A DNA stretch of 64,000 nucleotides from Gemmobacter lanyuensis. GTDB taxonomy: Bacteria; Pseudomonadota; Alphaproteobacteria; Rhodobacterales; Rhodobacteraceae. Location: assembly GCF_014652355.1 (NCBI RefSeq), contig NZ_BMYQ01000003.1, positions 1-64,000 on the forward strand, given 5' to 3'. Within the stretch, counting starts at the first letter, position 1. Every line of letters begins with the position of its first letter. Shown here one piece after another: positions 1 to 8,063 of the stretch. The notes beneath the pieces were generated by a model. The model saw only the letters and a list, made by a program, of their open reading frames with translations, had not been told where the DNA came from and did not search any database. The position numbers and the translations under genes are program-made.

Positions 1-36
1 GCTCTCGCGGCCACCGTCATGTTCTGGCTGTGAAAA

Positions 37-1413
37 TCAATGAGTCTGGAGCCTAAGGTCTTTGAAGTTTTTCCAGAGCACAACGAGTGTTGCTGCCTGG
101 AAGTCGGATAGCCAAGGAAAGTCGGATTTTATCGCTTCGATGTTCGCGGCTTCGGAAGTCAGGACAAAGTTAAGGATCCGACGCCCCTCAGCGGCGAATG
201 CCATCCGGTCGTCATTGGTCATCCCCTTCTTGAAGCTGACCTCGGCGACATTGATCCTTCCGGCCTTGATATCTCGGACATTGAGGGCACAGATCGCCAC
301 CGACAGGCCAGCTTCGTCGTCGATACAGTAGTTGGCGGTCCGGAACTGGTTTCCGATCAGCTTCTTCACCAGCATCATGTGCGCATAGATGAAGGCATCG
401 CCCCGCACGCGGCAGCCCGAACCCGGCAACTGCAACGGGCCGGCCGTTGCGAGGTCCTCCTTGGAAAACAGTTTGCCCTGAACGCGCAAGAGGGAGTTCT
501 GATATTCCGTCGCCGCCCACAAGCGTGCATGACGCCGCATCGACCGGTTCAGGTCAAAGTCTCCGCAAGACCTCATCATCTCCTCTATCTGCTCGGGCGA
601 GATGGAAGGATCGTAGTCGACGGTCGAGGCCACAACGAACTGCGAAAACTTGTGCACCGTCGCCATATGCAGCAGCGGGATCGTCCCTCTTCGGTTCTTC
701 ACCGGCCAGTTGACCAGGATCGTTTGGATATCTGTCGCGAAGTATGGCCGCCGCCCCGCAAAACAGTCCGCCATTCTCGCCTCGCGGTCATGCGTGAAGG
801 CGAGCACCTGCTGATAGAGAAAGTCGATCTTCCCGTGGACTTGTTTCAGGCTGACGTCGTGCATCTCGCAAATGCGGCTGAGCGGCACCTTGTTGACCAG
901 GGATTTCAGGATGCCCGCCGTTTCGTGTGTCTGCTTGTGCCGACGGGTCGGGCTGCCTACGGAGAACGTTTTCTTGCAAGACTTGCACTGAAACCGCTTG
1001 TCCCCTTTGGCCGTCTTTCCGAACGCCGCATAGGAGGACGGGCTTAGCGAAAGCGACACGCCCTCATTCTCGCAGCCCTCTGTTCGACAATGTTGCTGGT
1101 TTGTTCGCCTATTCAGCGAACGGACCCTGGCGTATTCTTCCACCAGAGCGCGGTTCGATTTGACTGTGTTTGCGGTGCTGCAGGCGGGGCAGATGAACGT
1201 CCGGTCTTCGCCAGTGCCAGTTACGGAACCTCGATCCGCGTCGGTTCGGGATTTCCCGCGCCCATCGATTGGGTCCGGATATACCCCGAACAGCCGACAA
1301 TGCGGGTTCCGGCAGAAGTTAACGGAAAAACCTCCAATGGTTGAAGGAAATCGCCGCCGTTCATCTCTCGACGATTTCGTCGAGGGTTGTGCTGCTGCGG
1401 ACGGCACCGGCAT
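37..1413 (-). CDS. Zinc-ribbon, transposase-like protein
   Basis: The 458-aa protein carries four Cys pairs: C34/C39, C75/C78, C109/C114 and C143/C146. The last is a classic zinc ribbon (FQCKSCKKTFSVG). A helix-turn-helix-like stretch follows at about 165-197. A possible DDE-type core comes next: D228 in YFATDIQT, D266/D268 in VDYDP and an acidic patch CIDDEAG near the C-terminus. Zinc ribbon plus HTH plus an acidic RNase H-like core is the plan of IS1/IS1595-type transposases, but I do not recognise the exact family. The gene looks less GC-rich than its neighbours and sits alone at the window edge, which suggests acquired DNA. Terminal inverted repeats and target duplications could not be identified because the left side lies outside the window. 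The start ATG at 1413 follows a GAGGG at a wide spacing. It could instead be a regulatory zinc-ribbon protein. Confidence 0.5.
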   Translation of the reverse strand: MPVPSAAAQPSTKSSRDERRRFPSTIGGFSVNFCRNPHCRLFGVYPDPIDGRGKSRTDADRGSVTGTGEDRTFICPACSTANTVKSNRALVEEYARVRSLNRRTNQQHCRTEGCENEGVSLSLSPSSYAAFGKTAKGDKRFQCKSCKKTFSVGSPTRRHKQTHETAGILKSLVNKVPLSRICEMHDVSLKQVHGKIDFLYQQVLAFTHDREARMADCFAGRRPYFATDIQTILVNWPVKNRRGTIPLLHMATVHKFSQFVVASTVDYDPSISPEQIEEMMRSCGDFDLNRSMRRHARLWAATEYQNSLLRVQGKLFSKEDLATAGPLQLPGSGCRVRGDAFIYAHMMLVKKLIGNQFRTANYCIDDEAGLSVAICALNVRDIKAGRINVAEVSFKKGMTNDDRMAFAAEGRRILNFVLTSEAANIEAIKSDFPWLSDFQAATLVVLWKNFKDLRLQTH

Positions 1414-1433
1414 CGACGCAAACCCTCATCCTG

Positions 1434-1468
1434 AAAAGGAACCGCCCCGCCAGCATAGCGGCGGGGCG
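1434..1468 (-). terminator. Intrinsic terminator of prs
   Basis: A 9-bp GC-rich stem (CGCCCCGCC at 1443-1451 with GGCGGGGCG at 1460-1468) has an 8-nt loop. On the minus strand it is followed by a TTCCTTTT run. It lies 65 bases past the prs stop codon and separates prs from the transposase-like gene. Confidence 0.7.
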
Positions 1469-1532
1469 TGAAAGCATCAACATTTATCGCACGGGCTGGC
1501 GCCCGCGGCGCCCCTTTTCAATCCTGCCTTGA

Positions 1533-2552
1533 TCAGCCGCGCTGATAGAGGCCTTCATAAATCGGGACGAGCGTTTCGGTTTCAAACAGCGACGAGACGC
1601 TGGTGCCGTGCCAGATGTTCAGGATGGCCTGCGCAAACATCGGCGCGGTCGGGACGATGCGGATATTGGGGCAGTTCTTCACTGCCTCGGTCGGTTCGAT
1701 CGAATCCGTAATGACCAGAGATTTCATCACCGATTTCGACACGCGCTCCACCGCCGGGCCGGACAGCACGCCGTGGGTGATGTAGGAATGAACCTCGGTC
1801 GCGCCGTTTTCCATCAGCACTTCGGCGGCTTTGCACAGCGTGCCGGCGGTGTCGCAGATGTCATCGACGATGATGCATTTCTTGCCTTCGACATTGCCGA
1901 TCACGGTCATGCCGGCGACTTCGCCCGCCTTTTCGCGCCGCTTGTCAACGATCGAGAGCGGGGCGTTGATGCGCTTGGCCAGTTCGCGCGCCCGGGCCAC
2001 GCCGCCCACGTCGGGCGAGACGATCATCAGATCGTCCATCTTGTCCTTGAAGTGGTGTTCGATATCCAGCGCGAAGATCGGGCTGGCATAGAGGTTGTCA
2101 ACCGGGATGTCGAAGAAGCCCTGGATCTGGGCCGCGTGCAGATCAAGCGTCAGGACGCGGTCAATGCCCGCCTCGGTCAGCAGGTTGGCCACCAGTTTCG
2201 CGCTGATCGGGGTGCGGGCCTTGGCGCGGCGGTCCTGACGGGCATAGCCGAAATAGGGGATCACGGCAGTGATGCGGTCGGCCGAGGAACGGCGCAGGGC
2301 ATCGGCGATGATCAGCAGTTCCATCAGGTTGTCATTGGCCGGGTTCGAGGTCGGCTGGATGACATACATGTCTTCGCCGCGGACGTTTTCGAACACTTCG
2401 ACAAAGATTTCCTGATCGTTGAAGCGTTCGACGCGGGCGTCCACCAGACCGACCTGCATGCCGCGATGCATCGACATGCGCCGCGCGATGGAATTGGCCA
2501 GCGTGCGGTTTGCATTGCCGGAAATCAGCTTGGGTTCGGTCATGGCAGCCAT
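1533..2552 (-). CDS. prs: Ribose-phosphate pyrophosphokinase
   Basis: This enzyme makes PRPP from ribose 5-phosphate and ATP, feeding purine, pyrimidine, histidine, tryptophan and NAD synthesis in the cytosol. The 339-aa product has the full family layout: N-terminal [14 protein letters not shown], the ATP-contact region [20 protein letters not shown], the [20 protein letters not shown] block and the PRPP loop [14 protein letters not shown]. The ATG at 2552 is chosen because AGGA lies 8 bases upstream; a longer in-frame reading to 2612 adds residues unlike the family. The gene diverges from the isomerase/hydrolase pair and has its own terminator downstream. Nothing is missing; identity is very secure. 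Confidence 0.97.
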   Translation of the reverse strand: MAAMTEPKLISGNANRTLANSIARRMSMHRGMQVGLVDARVERFNDQEIFVEVFENVRGEDMYVIQPTSNPANDNLMELLIIADALRRSSADRITAVIPYFGYARQDRRAKARTPISAKLVANLLTEAGIDRVLTLDLHAAQIQGFFDIPVDNLYASPIFALDIEHHFKDKMDDLMIVSPDVGGVARARELAKRINAPLSIVDKRREKAGEVAGMTVIGNVEGKKCIIVDDICDTAGTLCKAAEVLMENGATEVHSYITHGVLSGPAVERVSKSVMKSLVITDSIEPTEAVKNCPNIRIVPTAPMFAQAILNIWHGTSVSSLFETETLVPIYEGLYQRG

Positions 2553-2605
2553 CTGTTGTCGTCCTGTGATCCGTGGGCCTTGGGATTCGCGCCCCTGACA
2601 AGGCG

Positions 2606-2633
2606 TTGACACCGCTTATCACCCGGCTAGGGT
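2606..2633 (+). promoter_or_regulatory. Candidate sigma-70 promoter for the isomerase/hydrolase pair
   Basis: TTGACA at 2606-2611 is followed after 16 bases by TAGGGT at 2628-2633. This lies about 35 bases upstream of the start codon at 2669, in the gap divergent from prs. It was read by eye only. Confidence 0.5.
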
Positions 2634-2668
2634 CCACGCAAACCGCCCAACGACAGGAGAGCCATGCG

Positions 2669-3265
2669 ATGGCCCAGATCGACTATTTTTTCGCGACGGT
2701 TTCCCCTTTTGTTTACCTCGCGGGCCAAAGGCTCGAGGCGTTGGCGCAGCGCAATGGCGCGACGGTGCATTATGTGCCGGTGGATCCGAGCGCGCTTTTT
2801 GCCCGCACCGGGGGGCTGCCGCTGGCCGAACGGCATGACAACCGCAAAACCTTTCGTCTGCAGGAACTGGCGCGGCAATCGCGCAAGCACGGGCTGCCGA
2901 TCAATCTGCAGCCCGCGTATTGGCCGGTGAACCCCGCGCCCTCGGCCTATGCCATCATTGCGGCGCAGGCGGCGGGGGGCGGTGATCTGGGCGGGCTGGT
3001 CCATGGCCTAGCCCGGGCCTGCTGGGCCGAGAACCGCAATATCGCCGAGGATGAGGTCATTCAGGATCTGCTGGCCCGTAACGGCTTTGACCCGCGCGTT
3101 GCTGACCGCGGCATGCTGAGCGCCGCCGAAACCTATGCCGTGAACCTCGAGGAAGCCGTGTCGCGCGGTGTCTTTGGCGTCCCCTTCTATGTGGTGGGCG
3201 AGGAGCGGTTCTGGGGTCAGGACCATCTGGAGGATCTGGAACTGCATCTGCAGGGCAAGTTGTGA
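2669..3265 (+). CDS. 2-hydroxychromene-2-carboxylate isomerase family protein (DsbA-like)
   Basis: This 198-aa protein belongs to the HCCA isomerase/kappa-class GST branch of the DsbA-like thioredoxin superfamily, glutathione-dependent enzymes best known from naphthalene breakdown. The start DYFFATVSPFVYLAG, the central helical insert with the proline-rich stretch AYWPVNPAPSAY and the late block VFGVPFYVVGEERFWGQDHLEDLE are family hallmarks. The last block includes the cis-Pro GVP motif and the WGQD sequence. AGGAGA at 2655-2660 supports ATG 2669. The stop overlaps the next start by four bases (GTGA), so the two genes are translationally coupled. The true substrate is unknown: no aromatic degradation genes are nearby, so a general glutathione-linked role is equally likely. 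Confidence 0.85.
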   Translation: MAQIDYFFATVSPFVYLAGQRLEALAQRNGATVHYVPVDPSALFARTGGLPLAERHDNRKTFRLQELARQSRKHGLPINLQPAYWPVNPAPSAYAIIAAQAAGGGDLGGLVHGLARACWAENRNIAEDEVIQDLLARNGFDPRVADRGMLSAAETYAVNLEEAVSRGVFGVPFYVVGEERFWGQDHLEDLELHLQGKL

Positions 3266-4041
3266 GCGATCTGCCCGAATCCTGCCGGGTGTTCGCCGGG
3301 GGGCCGCGTCGGGCCGTTGCACTGCATTGTTCGCTCGCCCATGCCGGTGCCTGGGCCAATCTTGCGGCGGCACTGCGGGGTCTGACGATCACCGCGCCCG
3401 ACCTGCCGGGCCATGGCCGTGCGGCGCCCTGGACGGGCGCGCGCAGCCTACATGACATGGCCTATGACATCGCGCTTGCGACGCTCCGGGCGCAGGGTGG
3501 GGCGGCCGATCTGATCGGGCACAGCTTTGGTGCCACCGTCGCCCTGCGCGTGGCGCTGGACCATCCCGACCTTGTCAGAACCCTGACGTTGATAGAGCCG
3601 GTTCTGTTTGCCGCTGCGCGCGGTGATGCCGCCTTTGCCCTCTTCGCGGCTGGCTATGCCGAGGTGGACCGCCATATCGACAGCGCGCCCGCGCTTGCGG
3701 CGCAGGCCTTTCATGCCATCTGGGGCGCGGGCGATTTCGCCAGCCTGCCCGAACGTCAGCGCCGCTATATGACGGATCGCATGGGCCTGATCCGCGCGCA
3801 GAACGATGTTCTGCTGGAGGATCGGCCGGGGATGCTGGCCCCCGGACGGCTTGAGGGATTTGATCGGCCCACGCTGCTGATCGAAGGGGCGGAAAGCCCG
3901 ACGATTGTTGCGGCCATCCACGGTGCCCTTGCTGCGCGCCTGCCCAAGGTGCAACGCCATGTCATCGGCGGGGCAGGGCATATGTTGCCCATCACGCATG
4001 CTGCCGCGGTGGCGGCTGTCATGGCGTCGCTGGTCAGCTGA
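3262..4041 (+). CDS. Alpha/beta-fold hydrolase
   Basis: This is a 259-aa cytosolic alpha/beta hydrolase. The nucleophile elbow is LIGHSFGAT (G-H-S-F-G), the oxyanion region lies in LHCSLAHAGAWANL, and the catalytic His is in GAGHMLPITHA near the C-terminus. The GTG start at 3262 lies inside the stop of the preceding isomerase gene, so the two form an operon and probably act on related substrates. Its 3' end overlaps the convergent threonine aldolase gene by eight bases. The protein resembles general esterases or lactonases of this superfamily; sequence alone does not give the substrate. Confidence 0.85.
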   Translation: MSDLPESCRVFAGGPRRAVALHCSLAHAGAWANLAAALRGLTITAPDLPGHGRAAPWTGARSLHDMAYDIALATLRAQGGAADLIGHSFGATVALRVALDHPDLVRTLTLIEPVLFAAARGDAAFALFAAGYAEVDRHIDSAPALAAQAFHAIWGAGDFASLPERQRRYMTDRMGLIRAQNDVLLEDRPGMLAPGRLEGFDRPTLLIEGAESPTIVAAIHGALAARLPKVQRHVIGGAGHMLPITHAAAVAAVMASLVS

Positions 4042-5062
4042 TCTGGAGGGCGGCGAGGAAGCCGTCCACATCCTCGGGGGTAGTGGACCAGCTGGTGACA
4101 AGCCGCGCGGCCTCGTATCCCTCGGGTGCGGGGGCGTCATAGAACCGCGCGCCGGCCGCGCGCAGGCGGGCTGAGGTGCCCGCAGGCCATTGCGCGAACA
4201 GGATATTCGCCTGCACCGGATGCCAGAGCGTGACACCGCGTGCCTTCAGCCCTTCGGCCAGCCGCGTGGCCATGGCATTGGCATGTCCCGCCCAGTCGAG
4301 CCAGCGGTTCCCCTCGAGCATCGCGCCCATCTGCGCCGCCAGATAGCGCCCCTTGGACAGCAGATGCCCGCTGCGTTTGCGGCGCAGCTCAAATTCCCAA
4401 GCGCGGTCGAGGGCGAAAAAGACAACCGCCTCCACCCCCATCAGACCGTTCTTGGTGCCACCAAAGGACAGCACATCCACCCCCGACCGCCAGGTCAGGT
4501 CCGCAGGGCTGGCCCCGGTGGCCGCAACCGCATTGGCGAAGCGCGCGCCATCCAGATGCACCGGCACCCCGGCCTCGTGCGCGATGCGGGCCAGGGCTGC
4601 GGTTTCGTCGGGGGTATAGACGGTTCCGGCCTCGGTCACATTGGTCAGGGTCAACGCGCCGCGCTGCACACCATGCACCGATCCGCCGGTCATGGCGATG
4701 CGGCGGGCCAGCGCCTCGGGCGCCATCTTGCCATGGGCGCCTTCGACCTGAAGCAGCTTTGCCCCGGCGCTGAAAAACTCTGGCGCGCCACATTCGTCTT
4801 CCTGCACATGGGCATGGGTATGGCAGAAGACCGCGCCCCAGGGCGGGCAGAGGGTCGCCAGCGCCAGCGCATTGGCGGCCGTGCCGGTGGCCACCAGATG
4901 CACCACGGCCTCGGGTGCCTCCAGCACGGCGCGGATGCGATCCTGCACGGCGGCTGTTACGGCATCGGTGCCATAGCCGGGGGTGTAGCCCGTGTTCGCC
5001 TCGGACAATGCGGCGAGAACCTCAGGCGGGACGGGCGCGGCATTGTCAGAGGTGAAGAACAT
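4034..5062 (-). CDS. ltaE: Low-specificity L-threonine aldolase
   Basis: This is a fold-type I PLP enzyme of 342 aa that splits L-threonine or L-allo-threonine to glycine and acetaldehyde. The start MFFTSDNAAPVPPEVL, GYGTDAVT, TGTAANALAL, the Asp-containing VHLDGARFANA and the PLP lysine in LSFGGTKNGLMG are typical of beta-eliminating aldolases. The ATG overlaps the stop of the upstream YcgN-type gene by one base (TGATG), so it is the third gene of a coupled ribF - YcgN - ltaE unit on the minus strand. The 3' end overlaps the convergent hydrolase gene. Family assignment is firm; stereo-preference is not visible. Confidence 0.9.
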   Translation of the reverse strand: MFFTSDNAAPVPPEVLAALSEANTGYTPGYGTDAVTAAVQDRIRAVLEAPEAVVHLVATGTAANALALATLCPPWGAVFCHTHAHVQEDECGAPEFFSAGAKLLQVEGAHGKMAPEALARRIAMTGGSVHGVQRGALTLTNVTEAGTVYTPDETAALARIAHEAGVPVHLDGARFANAVAATGASPADLTWRSGVDVLSFGGTKNGLMGVEAVVFFALDRAWEFELRRKRSGHLLSKGRYLAAQMGAMLEGNRWLDWAGHANAMATRLAEGLKARGVTLWHPVQANILFAQWPAGTSARLRAAGARFYDAPAPEGYEAARLVTSWSTTPEDVDGFLAALQIS

Positions 5063-5508
5063 CAGGGCGTCTCCTCGATGATATAATCTTCCCAGTCTTC
5101 TTCCGGCACCTCGAACTCCGGCACCGTCCAGCCCCGGACCGAAGCCCCGGCTTCATGCACCGACTCGGGGTTGCCAGTGACCAGCGGGTGCCAGTCAGGC
5201 AGGGTCTTGCCTTCGTAAAGCCGCCGATAGGCGCAGGTCTGCGGCATCCAATAGGCGATCTTGGGCAGGGTCGCGGGCGTCAGCTGCACACAATCAGGCA
5301 CGAATTGCTTGCGGATCGGATATTGGGTGCAGCGGCAGCTTTCCCCATCCAGCAACCGGCAGGCAAGGCGGGTGAAGGCAACCTCGCCGGTGTCTTCAAA
5401 CTCGATCTTGTTGAGACAGCATTTGCCGCAGCCATCACAAAGCGCCTCCCATTCCTCGGGGGTCATCTTGCGAAGGGGGACGGTTTCCCAGAAACGCGGG
5501 CGCATCAT
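5062..5508 (-). CDS. YcgN-family cysteine cluster protein (UPF0260)
   Basis: This small cytosolic protein of 148 aa is rich in conserved cysteines: CDGCGKCCLNK near residue 25, then CRLLDGESCRCTQYP and PDCVQL, and later PQTCAYR. This is the pattern of the YcgN/YkgJ zinc or iron-sulfur cluster family (UPF0260). Its biochemical role is not known. The start at 5508 is preferred because ATGA there overlaps the ribF stop by four bases, giving translational coupling. It is followed by ltaE with a one-base overlap. The link to riboflavin/FAD synthesis is only positional. Confidence 0.9.
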   Translation of the reverse strand: MMRPRFWETVPLRKMTPEEWEALCDGCGKCCLNKIEFEDTGEVAFTRLACRLLDGESCRCTQYPIRKQFVPDCVQLTPATLPKIAYWMPQTCAYRRLYEGKTLPDWHPLVTGNPESVHEAGASVRGWTVPEFEVPEEDWEDYIIEETP

Positions 5509-6428
5509 GCCTCCGCCAACAGGGTGCGCGCACGGGCGCAATCGCCGTCCATCTGGGTGATGAGCGCGTCAAGCCCGGTGAATTTCATCTCCGGGCGCAG
5601 ATATTCGACCAGCGCGACCGACAGGTGCTGGCCATAGAGATCGCCCTTGAAATCGAAGATGAAGGTTTCAAGGTTCGGGGCGTTTTCTCCGAACATCGGG
5701 CGCACGCCAAGACTTGCCGCGCCGCCATAGCTTCCGGCCTGCGGCCCGGTCAGTACATCGACCTTGACGGCATAGACCCCCAGCCGGGGCAAGTGCAGAC
5801 CCGCGACCGACATGTTCGCAGTCGGGTAGCCCAGCTCGCGCCCACGTTTTTCGCCGTGGATCACCTCGCCCTCGATCCGGTGCAGGTGGCCCAGCATGGT
5901 CGCCGCATCGCGCGGGCGACCTTCGGACAGGGCGTTGCGGATCGCGGTCGATGAAATCTCTTTCCCGCCAGCCCGCAGCAAGGGGGCGATGGTGACGCCA
6001 AAGCCGTATTTCGCCCCAAGCGCCTGCAGGTCTTCGACCGTGCCCTTGCGCCCCTTGCCAAAGCAGAAATCCGACCCGACGGTGACATGGGTCACGCCCA
6101 GACCATCGGCCAGCACCTCGGCCGCGAAGTCTTCGGGCGAAAGCGCCGCCATGGTCGCATTAAACGGCAGCTCATAAAGCCGCTCGACCCCCAGCTTGGC
6201 CAGACGGTTCGCGCGTGCCTCGGCATTCATCAGGCGGAAGGGCGGAGCGTCGGGGGAAAAGAACTCGCGCGGGTGGGGTTCAAAGGTCAGAACGCCGGGC
6301 AGGCCATGCCCTGCGGCGGCCTCGATCACCGAACGGTGGCCCAGATGCACGCCATCAAAATTGCCCATGGCGACGGATGCGCCACGATCTGTGGGGGCAA
6401 GCCCTTGCCAGTGCTGGATAATCTTCAT
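5505..6428 (-). CDS. ribF: Bifunctional riboflavin kinase/FAD synthetase
   Basis: This 307-aa enzyme phosphorylates riboflavin to FMN and adenylylates FMN to FAD. The N-terminal nucleotidyltransferase half shows ASVAMGNFDGVHLGHRSVI and VGSDFCFGKGRKGT. The C-terminal flavokinase half shows GEVIHGEKRGRELGYPTAN and the late block YGQHLSVALVEYLRPEMKF. Length and order match the family. It heads a tightly packed minus-strand unit (ribF, YcgN, ltaE with overlapping stops and starts). A 53-base gap separates it from the maoC gene upstream, so co-transcription with that gene is possible. No FMN riboswitch is visible upstream. Confidence 0.96.
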   Translation of the reverse strand: MKIIQHWQGLAPTDRGASVAMGNFDGVHLGHRSVIEAAAGHGLPGVLTFEPHPREFFSPDAPPFRLMNAEARANRLAKLGVERLYELPFNATMAALSPEDFAAEVLADGLGVTHVTVGSDFCFGKGRKGTVEDLQALGAKYGFGVTIAPLLRAGGKEISSTAIRNALSEGRPRDAATMLGHLHRIEGEVIHGEKRGRELGYPTANMSVAGLHLPRLGVYAVKVDVLTGPQAGSYGGAASLGVRPMFGENAPNLETFIFDFKGDLYGQHLSVALVEYLRPEMKFTGLDALITQMDGDCARARTLLAEA

Positions 6429-6465
6429 GCGGCCCCGTGGCGGGGGTCATGCCCCCTCGCTTGGA

Positions 6466-6483
6466 AAGGGGCCTTGGCCCCTT
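6466..6483. terminator. Short perfect hairpin at the maoC stop
   Basis: AAGGGGCC and GGCCCCTT face each other around TT and cover the maoC stop codon. There is no strong T run on the minus strand, so it may only slow or partly end transcription before ribF. Confidence 0.3.
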
Positions 6484-6925
6484 AGTCGAACTTGCGGCTT
6501 GGCGCCAGAACCAGCGCCTCGCCCTTCAGCACAACGGTATTACCTACGGCGCAATGGGTTTCAAGGGTAACGCGGCGCTTGGCGTGGTCGATCGCAGTCA
6601 CCTTGACCTCGGCATAGACGGTATCGCCGGGGCGCACCGGCGCCATGAACTTGAGAGACTGGCCCAGATAGACCGTGCCATGCCCCGGAAGCTGTTCCCC
6701 GATCACCGCCGAAATCAGCCCTGCGGTCAGCATCCCATGGGCAATGCGGCCCTGAAAGATGGTGTCCTGGGCGTAAGAGTCATCCAGATGCACGGGGTTG
6801 CGGTCGGTCGAAACCTCGGCGAACAGCTCGATATCGCGGTCTGTCACCGTCTTTCGCAGATGCCGCACCATGCCGATTTCGATGTCTTCGATGCAGATCG
6901 TGCCGCGGGGCATGTTGTCGAGCAT
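6482..6925 (-). CDS. MaoC-like (R)-specific enoyl-CoA hydratase
   Basis: This is a single hot-dog-fold protein of 147 aa. The signature AEVSTDRNPVHLDDSYA followed by GRIAHGMLTAGL contains the catalytic Asp and His of (R)-enoyl-CoA hydratases (PhaJ/MaoC type). These enzymes hydrate trans-2-enoyl-CoA to (R)-3-hydroxyacyl-CoA and link beta-oxidation or the ethylmalonyl-CoA route to PHB. ATG 6925 is chosen because GGAGG lies just upstream at 6933-6937. The promoter region is overlaid by a near-perfect inverted repeat (see the entry at 6943). It is the first gene of a minus-strand run toward ribF. The exact chain-length preference cannot be told; a mesaconyl-type C5 substrate is possible but less likely at this short length. 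Confidence 0.85.
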   Translation of the reverse strand: MLDNMPRGTICIEDIEIGMVRHLRKTVTDRDIELFAEVSTDRNPVHLDDSYAQDTIFQGRIAHGMLTAGLISAVIGEQLPGHGTVYLGQSLKFMAPVRPGDTVYAEVKVTAIDHAKRRVTLETHCAVGNTVVLKGEALVLAPSRKFD

Positions 6926-6942
6926 CCTCGAATCCTCCGTTA

Positions 6943-6980
6943 CTGCAGTGCAACATAGCAGATGCCGCACTGCAGCGCAA
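6943..6980 (-). promoter_or_regulatory. maoC promoter overlaid by an inverted-repeat operator
   Basis: On the minus strand, TTGCGC (6980-6975) and TATGTT (6957-6952) are separated by 17 bases, a plausible sigma-70 promoter with a start near 6945. A perfect 9-bp inverted repeat covers it: CTGCAGTGC at 6943-6951 and GCACTGCAG at 6967-6975, spacer 15. A dimeric repressor bound here would block RNA polymerase. The TGC-rich arms recall sites of PhaR-type regulators of PHB genes in this order, but that link is inference. Confidence 0.6.
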
Positions 6981-7039
6981 TCGGCGAGGTAATTTTTGGA
7001 CGCCTGTTCGACAAAAGTCGCAACTTTGTTGCGGGCGCG

Positions 7040-7933
7040 TTAGGCGAGATGCCCCATCGACCATGTGGGCGCGAGGCCGTTTTCCCCCAGCCAGGCCTCA
7101 AGCCGCGCCGGATCGGGCCGGGCGGAATCGCTGCCAAATCTCTCGGCCATGATGCCGCCGGTGATGAACAGCGTGTCGATCCCTTCGTTCTGCGCGCCCA
7201 GAACATCGGTCCAGGGGCCGTCGCCGATGCAGAGGATTTCCTCATTCGGGATGCTGCCCACGGTTTCCGTCAGCTTGCGACGCGCCAGATCGTAGATCGG
7301 GGGATGGGGCTTGCCGAAATAGAGCGTCTCGCCCCCGGCCTCTTCATAGGCCTGTGCCAGCGCGCCCGCGCAATACATGCGCCGTTCGCCCATATCGACG
7401 ATGATATCGGGGTTGGCGCACAGCATGGTCAGCCCCCGTGCCTTGCCCAGCAGCAGGGCGGCGCGATAATCCTCCGGCGTTTCGGTCTGATCATCGCGCA
7501 GGCCGGTGCAGACGATGCCTTCGGCCTCGGCCATGGGGACGAATTCAAAGGGCGGATGTTTGGCGGCAAGGGCTGCGAGTTCGGGCGGCAGATCGGTGAA
7601 GAAGGGCATGTCCTTGTCGGCGCCGATGAAATGCACGCGTCGTCCCACGGCACCCGAGATCAGCGCATATTGCGCCGCATCGCCCGAAGACACCACCAGA
7701 TCATAACAGTCGCGCGGGGCGCCCAGCCGGGCCAGTTGCGCCTCGACCGAGCCGAAGGGGCGGGGCGCATTGGTCAGCATCACCACGGTGCCGCCCTGCG
7801 CGCGGAAGGCCTGCAGGGCGGCGACCGCGGCCGGGAAGGGGGCTTTGCCATTGTGCAGGCAGCCCCAAAGGTCGCAGAAAACCGCGCGGTAATTCTGGGA
7901 GATTTCGGAAAGCGAGGCGATCAACGTCGTCAT
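7040..7933 (-). CDS. HAD-superfamily class IIA hydrolase (TIGR01459 type)
   Basis: This 297-aa haloacid-dehalogenase-like phosphatase has motif I in FCDLWGCLHNG, motif II in VVMLTNAPRPFG and the late motifs YFGKPHPPIYDLA and LCIGDGPWTDVLGAQ, the class IIA order. The DLWG variant of motif I is characteristic of the alphaproteobacterial subfamily TIGR01459. It probably removes phosphate from a small cytosolic metabolite; the substrate is unknown. ATG 7933 is preferred, with an AAAGGG about 8 bases upstream; two earlier in-frame ATGs exist. A small hairpin at 7019-7033 lies just past its stop codon, between it and maoC. Confidence 0.88.
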   Translation of the reverse strand: MTTLIASLSEISQNYRAVFCDLWGCLHNGKAPFPAAVAALQAFRAQGGTVVMLTNAPRPFGSVEAQLARLGAPRDCYDLVVSSGDAAQYALISGAVGRRVHFIGADKDMPFFTDLPPELAALAAKHPPFEFVPMAEAEGIVCTGLRDDQTETPEDYRAALLLGKARGLTMLCANPDIIVDMGERRMYCAGALAQAYEEAGGETLYFGKPHPPIYDLARRKLTETVGSIPNEEILCIGDGPWTDVLGAQNEGIDTLFITGGIMAERFGSDSARPDPARLEAWLGENGLAPTWSMGHLA

Positions 7934-8024
7934 CGGGGGCCCTTTCGCGGTCTGCATCATCGGGGGCAGAGCTAGGGGGTTCCGCAGGGAAAGTGCAAGC
8001 GCCGATTGCGGCCGGCAGGCGGAA

Positions 8025-8058
8025 AGCCCCGCGCACCCGAACCGGAGCGCGCGGGGCT
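8025..8058 (-). terminator. Hairpin terminator of ppaC
   Basis: A 10-bp stem, AGCCCCGCGC (8025-8034) with GCGCGGGGCT (8049-8058), has a 14-base loop and ends six bases past the ppaC stop. Only a short T run follows on the minus strand. Confidence 0.55.
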
Positions 8059-8063
8059 GAGGA

